Below are positions 12,681-16,285 of a stretch of 16,285 nt of DNA, piece by piece. Each line of letters starts with the position of its first letter. The first letter of the stretch is position 1. This DNA comes from Firmicutes bacterium UBA3936 (GTDB taxonomy: Bacteria; Bacillota; Dethiobacteria; Dethiobacterales; Dethiobacteraceae): assembly GCA_002385745.1 (NCBI GenBank), contig DGEC01000005.1:1-16285 (forward strand). The letters run 5' to 3'. Under the pieces are notes generated by a model, which had not been told where the DNA came from, did not search any database, and saw only the letters and a program-made list of their open reading frames with translations. Both the position numbers and the translations under genes were made by a program.

Positions 12681-14090
12681 TTGCTTGTCGGGAAAATAAA
12701 AGATAAAATCGGATTGCTTGTTTTGGCAGTGGCCGGCTCCTTTGTTTTTATCAGCCTTTTGGGCAGTTATATTACGGCCTTTGATGCTTTCACAGTTGAA
12801 CTGGGGATCAAAATATTCGACCGCGGCTACACAGCCGTTGAGATTCCCCCGATCGGGGTAATCCGGGCAAAAACCCATGTACTGCCGCTGCTTTTTTCTG
12901 TCCGCCTGAAAAATATAGACTTGTCAAAAATAGAAGAAGTACTGCAGCATACAGGCGATGAAACATATTTAAATAAACTGCGGGAGACTGCTTACGAAGA
13001 AATAAGGATTTTTCTAACCCGCCTGCTTTCCCTGGCCTTTGTTGGCGGTTTTGCAGGCCCCTTTTTTTTCAGTGAAAGGAATATCCGCCGTCTTTTGGCG
13101 GCAGGCTTGACAGGAATGCTGCTTTTCGGATTGATAGTGGCCGCATCTCTCGCAACCTACCGTATTGAGGCATTTTTATATCCGGAATTCGAGGGAATTA
13201 TCAGTGCAGCGCCCTGGATGTTCGGCCTGGTGGAAGAAACACTTTTTCACATGACTTCTTTGGGCGAGCAGCTGCAACTGCTGGCTGAAAGCATGGGCAA
13301 CCTGTATAAGCAGGTGGAAATGCTTGAGCCTTTAGGCAGTGTGGAAGGCGAATTAAAGGTTGTACATGTCAGCGATCTCCATAATAACCCGGCAGGAATG
13401 AGTTTTATCCGCCAGGTTATAGACACTTTCAATGTACAATTGGTGATTGACACCGGCGACATTACTGACTTCGGCACTGAACTGGAGGCAAGCCTTGCCG
13501 CTCCCATCGAGGAATTTGGAGTACCCTACGTTTTTGTGCCGGGCAACCATGATTCTCCCCGGGCACTGCAGCGCCTGCAACAAATTGATCAGGTCATAAT
13601 TCTGGAAGAAGGACAAATTGAAGTAATGGGGCTGCGTATAGCGGGCATTGCCGACCCTGCCTCCAAAGAATCAGGCATGGTTGTTGCTGCCGATTATATT
13701 TTGGATGACTGCGCCGCCCGCTTGGAGCAGTTGATAGCCGCACAGGATCAACCACCTCACATTATAGCCGCTCACCATCCCCGTATTGCCGCCCGCTTTG
13801 TCGGGCAAATCCCTCTGATTCTTGCCGGACATACGCATCGCTTCACTATTCAGGAAGAAGAAGGGTCTGTGCTGATAAATCCTGGCACCACAGGCGCCGC
13901 CGGCATCCGCGGCTTGCAAACAGGCCAGGAAACACCTTATTCCATGGTTTTGCTCCATTTTTTCTTCAGCGATGATGAACCTTTTCTAAAAGCAGCTGAT
14001 ATCATTCATGTTTACCAAATGGAAAGCGGTTTTTCACTGGAGAGGCGTTTATTTGGCTCTGCCGCAGAAAACGGCTCTGAAAATGAATAA
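12681..14090 (+). CDS. Membrane-anchored calcineurin-like metallophosphoesterase
   Basis: The 469-residue protein joins a membrane part to a metallophosphoesterase domain. Helices are predicted at about 10-32, 111-130 and 137-158, with a soluble loop of about 75 residues between the first two. Positive charges before helix 1 (KIKDK) and between helices 2 and 3 (SERNIRR) argue for a cytoplasmic N-terminus and an outside-facing catalytic domain. All metal-site motifs are present: DLH (232-234), GDITD (259-263), GNHD (288-291), AHHPR (364-368) and GHTH (383-386). The substrate is unknown. The TTG at 12681 has GGTGATC (12672-12678), a match to the 16S tail, overlapping the cinA stop, so translation is probably coupled. 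I do not know this architecture as a named family. Confidence 0.85.
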   Translation: MLVGKIKDKIGLLVLAVAGSFVFISLLGSYITAFDAFTVELGIKIFDRGYTAVEIPPIGVIRAKTHVLPLLFSVRLKNIDLSKIEEVLQHTGDETYLNKLRETAYEEIRIFLTRLLSLAFVGGFAGPFFFSERNIRRLLAAGLTGMLLFGLIVAASLATYRIEAFLYPEFEGIISAAPWMFGLVEETLFHMTSLGEQLQLLAESMGNLYKQVEMLEPLGSVEGELKVVHVSDLHNNPAGMSFIRQVIDTFNVQLVIDTGDITDFGTELEASLAAPIEEFGVPYVFVPGNHDSPRALQRLQQIDQVIILEEGQIEVMGLRIAGIADPASKESGMVVAADYILDDCAARLEQLIAAQDQPPHIIAAHHPRIAARFVGQIPLILAGHTHRFTIQEEEGSVLINPGTTGAAGIRGLQTGQETPYSMVLLHFFFSDDEPFLKAADIIHVYQMESGFSLERRLFGSAAENGSENE

Positions 14091-14091
14091 A

Positions 14092-14117
14092 AAACCTGCG
14101 CAAGAGGCAGGATTTTT
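14092..14117 (+). terminator. Weak hairpin terminator after the phosphoesterase gene
   Basis: CCTGC (14095-14099) pairs with GCAGG (14107-14111) around a 7-base loop, flanked by A-rich and T-rich tracts. The stem is short, so readthrough into thpR-recA is likely. Confidence 0.5.
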
Positions 14118-14144
14118 GTCTGCCGCGGTAAATAATTGTAAAAT
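14116..14144 (+). promoter_or_regulatory. Possible promoter of thpR
   Basis: TTGTCT (14116-14121) and TAAAAT (14139-14144) are 17 bases apart. The -35 box overlaps the T-tail of the preceding hairpin. Transcription would begin near 14151, only about 18 bases before the ATG. The boxes are plausible but the leader is short. Confidence 0.4.
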
Positions 14145-14168
14145 GAGGAAATTGCTAAGGAGGCTGCC

Positions 14169-14723
14169 ATGTCCAGAATTTTTTTTGCCGTTTTGCTTCC
14201 TGCCGGGATAAGAAAAAAAATAGTATCTCTGCAGAGCCGCATCCCGGTGAATCCGGAAGACATAAAATGGACAGAAGAAAACAATTTGCATATAACTTTG
14301 CACTTTGTCGGTGAAACAAGCGAAGCAAAGCTGCGCCAGCTTCTCCAGGGAGCAGAGGTCGCTGCGGATTGCTGCCGGCAGTTTACCGCAAGTGTTAAAG
14401 GAGTCGGAGTATTTCCGTCCCTTGCAAGTCCCCGGGTACTGTGGGCAGGAATTGATGAAGGGCGCTATGATATAATGGCCCTGGCACGCTCTCTGTCCGT
14501 AGCCCTTGGAGTCTTTCCTGACAGGCGGTATGTTCCTCATATTACTCTGGGCAGGGTACGCAGCGAAAAAAAAGTTTATCTGGAAGATTTCATCCGCAAT
14601 GAAAAGGACTTTATGACAGAGAAATTCCGGGTTAACAGTTTTTTTTGTATGGAAAGCATTCTCACCCGCAAAGGTCCGGTTTATAAAAAAGTAAAGGAAA
14701 TTTTTTTAAAAAAAAATAAATAA
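14169..14723 (+). CDS. thpR: RNA 2',3'-cyclic phosphodiesterase (2H family)
   Basis: ThpR (LigT) hydrolyses 2',3'-cyclic phosphates at RNA ends and can join tRNA halves through 2'-5' bonds in vitro. The 184-residue protein has the two HxTx motifs of the 2H phosphoesterase fold, HITL at 41-44 and HITL at 124-127, at the expected spacing, and the typical start MSRIFFAVLLP. AAGGAGG (14157-14163) lies five bases before the ATG. The C-terminus is very lysine-rich (FLKKNK), encoded by long A-runs. Its place just before recA, in the cinA-recA neighbourhood, recurs in Bacillota; no functional link to recombination is established as far as I know. Confidence 0.95.
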   Translation: MSRIFFAVLLPAGIRKKIVSLQSRIPVNPEDIKWTEENNLHITLHFVGETSEAKLRQLLQGAEVAADCCRQFTASVKGVGVFPSLASPRVLWAGIDEGRYDIMALARSLSVALGVFPDRRYVPHITLGRVRSEKKVYLEDFIRNEKDFMTEKFRVNSFFCMESILTRKGPVYKKVKEIFLKKNK

Positions 14724-14774
14724 TTGTGGAAAGCAGGATTTTAGCCGCCGAAAGCGAACAGATTTAAAAGCAGG

Positions 14775-14788
14775 GGAACAAATGTTTG
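14775..14788. promoter_or_regulatory. LexA (SOS) box upstream of recA
   Basis: The core GAACAAATGTTT (14776-14787) fits the Bacillus-type LexA consensus GAACRNRYGTTY at all 12 positions; only the outermost bases differ. It lies 19 bases before the recA ATG and just before the ribosome binding site AGGAGG (14792-14797). The promoter it would control was not clearly seen. Confidence 0.75.
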
Positions 14789-14806
14789 GTTAGGAGGCAC
14801 TCTTTT

Positions 14807-15829
14807 ATGCTTGAAAAGAAAAAAGCGCTGGAAATGGCGGTGCTGCAAATTGAAAAACAGTTCGGAAAAGGCTCAATAATGAAGCTTGGCGATGACGCCA
14901 ATAAAATGAATTTGTCTGTAATCCCAAGCGGTTCTTTGGCCTTGGATATTGCTTTGGGTGTTGGAGGGTTCCCCAGGGGCCGGGTCATTGAGATTTACGG
15001 TCCTGAATCATCAGGGAAAACCACAGTCGCCTTGCATGCCATTGCCGAAGCACAGAAGCTGGGCGGCTACGCTGCCTTTATTGATGCGGAGCATGCGCTT
15101 GACCCCGTCTATGCAAAAAATCTCGGCGTCAATACCGATGAACTACTAGTCAGCCAGCCGGACACAGGAGAGCAGGCCCTGGAAATAGCCGAATCCCTGG
15201 TTCGCAGCGGAGCCATTGATGTCATAGTTGTCGATTCTGTGGCCGCTCTGGTGCCCAAAGCGGAAATTGAAGGAGAGATGGGAGATTCACACGTGGGGTT
15301 GCAGGCTCGCCTGATGTCACAGGCACTGCGCAAGCTTTCCGGAGCTATTTCCAAATCCAATACCATAGCCATTTTTATCAACCAGATCAGGGAAAAAGTC
15401 GGTGTCATGTTTGGCAATCCTGAGGTTACGCCGGGCGGCAGGGCCTTAAAATTTTACGCTTCAGTCCGCGTTGACGTTCGTCGAGTTGAAACATTGAAGC
15501 AGGGAACAGATGCCGTCGGCAACCGTACACGTGCCAAAATTGTTAAAAATAAAGTCGCACCGCCTTTTAAGCAGGCTGAATTTGATATAGTTTACGGCGA
15601 AGGGATCTCTCGGGAAGGAACAATTATTGATTACGGCATTGAACTGGATTTAATACAGAAAAGCGGAGCCTGGTTTTCCTATGGAGACACCCGGCTGGGA
15701 CAAGGCAGGGAAAACGCCAGGCAATTCCTGAAAGACAACAGTGACATTGCCGCGGAACTGGAACGCAAAATTCGCGAAGCCTATAATTTGCCGCTGGCAG
15801 CTGCCATGCAAGAGGCTGACGGCAATTGA
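14807..15829 (+). CDS. recA: Recombinase RecA
   Basis: RecA forms filaments on single-stranded DNA, drives strand exchange and triggers LexA self-cleavage. The ATG at 14807 is chosen because AGGAGG (14792-14797) is nine bases upstream and the product MLEKKKALEMAVLQIEKQFG has the usual N-terminus; the earlier in-frame ATG at 14786 lies inside the LexA box. The 340-residue protein has Walker A GPESSGKT (65-72), an EHALDP segment, the Walker B region DVIVVDSVAALVPK, and the DNA-binding loop area NQIREKVGVMFGNPEVTPGG. No intein interrupts it. The stop overlaps the likely TTG start of recX. Confidence 0.98.
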   Translation: MLEKKKALEMAVLQIEKQFGKGSIMKLGDDANKMNLSVIPSGSLALDIALGVGGFPRGRVIEIYGPESSGKTTVALHAIAEAQKLGGYAAFIDAEHALDPVYAKNLGVNTDELLVSQPDTGEQALEIAESLVRSGAIDVIVVDSVAALVPKAEIEGEMGDSHVGLQARLMSQALRKLSGAISKSNTIAIFINQIREKVGVMFGNPEVTPGGRALKFYASVRVDVRRVETLKQGTDAVGNRTRAKIVKNKVAPPFKQAEFDIVYGEGISREGTIIDYGIELDLIQKSGAWFSYGDTRLGQGRENARQFLKDNSDIAAELERKIREAYNLPLAAAMQEADGN

Positions 15830-16285
15830 CAGAAGAGCTGAAAAAAGCAAAAAAAGCCGCTTTACAATTGCTTGCCCGCCGGGCAAAAACAGTAAAACAG
15901 CTCCGTGCCGCCCTGAAGCGCCGTAATTTCCCGGCGGCGGTAACTGACCGGGTAATTGCTGAACTGCTGCAGAATAATTATTTAAACGACAGGCGGTTTG
16001 CCGCCGATTATATAGCATTGCGTCTGGCCAGAAAACCTTATGGTCCTTACTTGTTGCGCGCCTTGCTGCGACAGGCGGGTGTGGAAGATAAAATAATTGA
16101 ACAGGAACTTGCAAAGGTGTTTGTCCCCGGAAAGGAAAAAGAACTGGCTGTATTTTTCATTGAGCAAGTGTCAGAGGATTGCAATAAGGACATAAAAAAA
16201 ATAATGCGCAAACTCCTTTCCAGGGGGTTTTCCCGCCAGGCTTCAGTCAGTGCCCTCTATGAAACAGGAATGCTGCCTGCAGACG
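15826..16285 (+). CDS. recX: Regulatory protein RecX (3' end outside the window)
   Basis: RecX binds RecA filaments and restrains or modulates their activity. The frame opens at a TTG (15826-15828) that overlaps the recA stop, with GAGG (15812-15815) ten bases upstream, and stays open to the right edge (153 residues seen). The three-helix repeats of the family are visible: ALQLLARRAKTVKQLRAALK (13-32), then LLQNNYLNDRRFAADYIALR and KPYGPYLLRALLRQAGV, followed by a further basic repeat with MRKLLSRGFSRQA near the edge. The tight overlap points to translational coupling with recA, the usual arrangement. The C-terminus is not available, so completeness cannot be judged. Confidence 0.92.
   Translation, partial: MTEELKKAKKAALQLLARRAKTVKQLRAALKRRNFPAAVTDRVIAELLQNNYLNDRRFAADYIALRLARKPYGPYLLRALLRQAGVEDKIIEQELAKVFVPGKEKELAVFFIEQVSEDCNKDIKKIMRKLLSRGFSRQASVSALYETGMLPAD

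Noticed and set aside
14049..14540. 163-residue minus-strand open frame over thpR
   Set aside because: It runs antisense to conserved ThpR motifs and has no family resemblance.
14807..15829. Intein or other insertion in recA
   Set aside because: The frame is continuous at 340 residues with all motifs at usual spacing.
1..16285. CRISPR array, tRNA, rRNA or complete insertion sequence
   Set aside because: No regularly spaced repeats, no RNA gene signatures and no transposase with terminal repeats were seen on reading both strands by eye; a tRNAscan or repeat search was not possible.

Overview
The window reads as a chromosomal segment of a strictly anaerobic, low-to-middle G+C member of the Bacillota, most likely class Clostridia in the broad sense. 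The evidence is strong AGGAGG-type ribosome binding sites before nearly every gene, frequent TTG/GTG starts, Bacillus-type LexA boxes, and clostridial marker families: a SCIFF six-cysteine peptide, a TIGR04086-type membrane protein, a DUF2905 protein, a DUF1858 redox-disulfide protein and a methyltransferase-type corrinoid protein. The order or genus cannot be fixed from the sequence alone. Apart from the edge fragments, all convincing genes lie on the + strand.

Layout. Positions 1-579 hold the 3' end of an unrecognised gene and a decayed stretch with a frameshifted TusA/YedF-like sulfur-carrier remnant. Positions 580-5974 are a dense housekeeping run: ruvC-ruvA-ruvB (Holliday-junction processing), a DUF2905 membrane protein, queA-tgt (queuosine tRNA modification), yajC (Sec accessory) and a TIGR04086-type membrane protein. 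Positions 5975-8272 are a looser accessory segment of short units: a lipoprotein with its own promoter and terminator, a solitary corrinoid protein with a long leader, a DUF1858 protein with promoter and terminator, and the SCIFF precursor gene scfA with promoter and terminator. Positions 8285-14090 are a second compact run: rarA/mgsA, a YigZ/IMPACT protein, mnmA, cinA and a membrane-anchored metallophosphoesterase. Positions 14116-16285 carry thpR, recA and the start of recX.

How the genes fit together. DNA recombination and repair is the dominant theme: RuvABC, RarA, RecA and RecX. LexA-box-like sites lie upstream of recA and rarA, which suggests shared SOS control. tRNA modification is the second theme: QueA and Tgt for queuosine, MnmA for 2-thiouridine. 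The accessory segment joins peptide and redox genes typical of anaerobes, but the usual partners of two of them are not in the window: the radical-SAM maturase of SCIFF and the methyltransferases of the corrinoid protein.

I found no CRISPR array, rRNA, tRNA, intact insertion sequence or defence island. The strongest candidates for a second look are the stand-alone scfA transcription unit, the LexA box before rarA, the corrinoid-gene leader with its inverted repeat and possible tiny ORF, the CTG start of mnmA, and the decayed region before ruvC.
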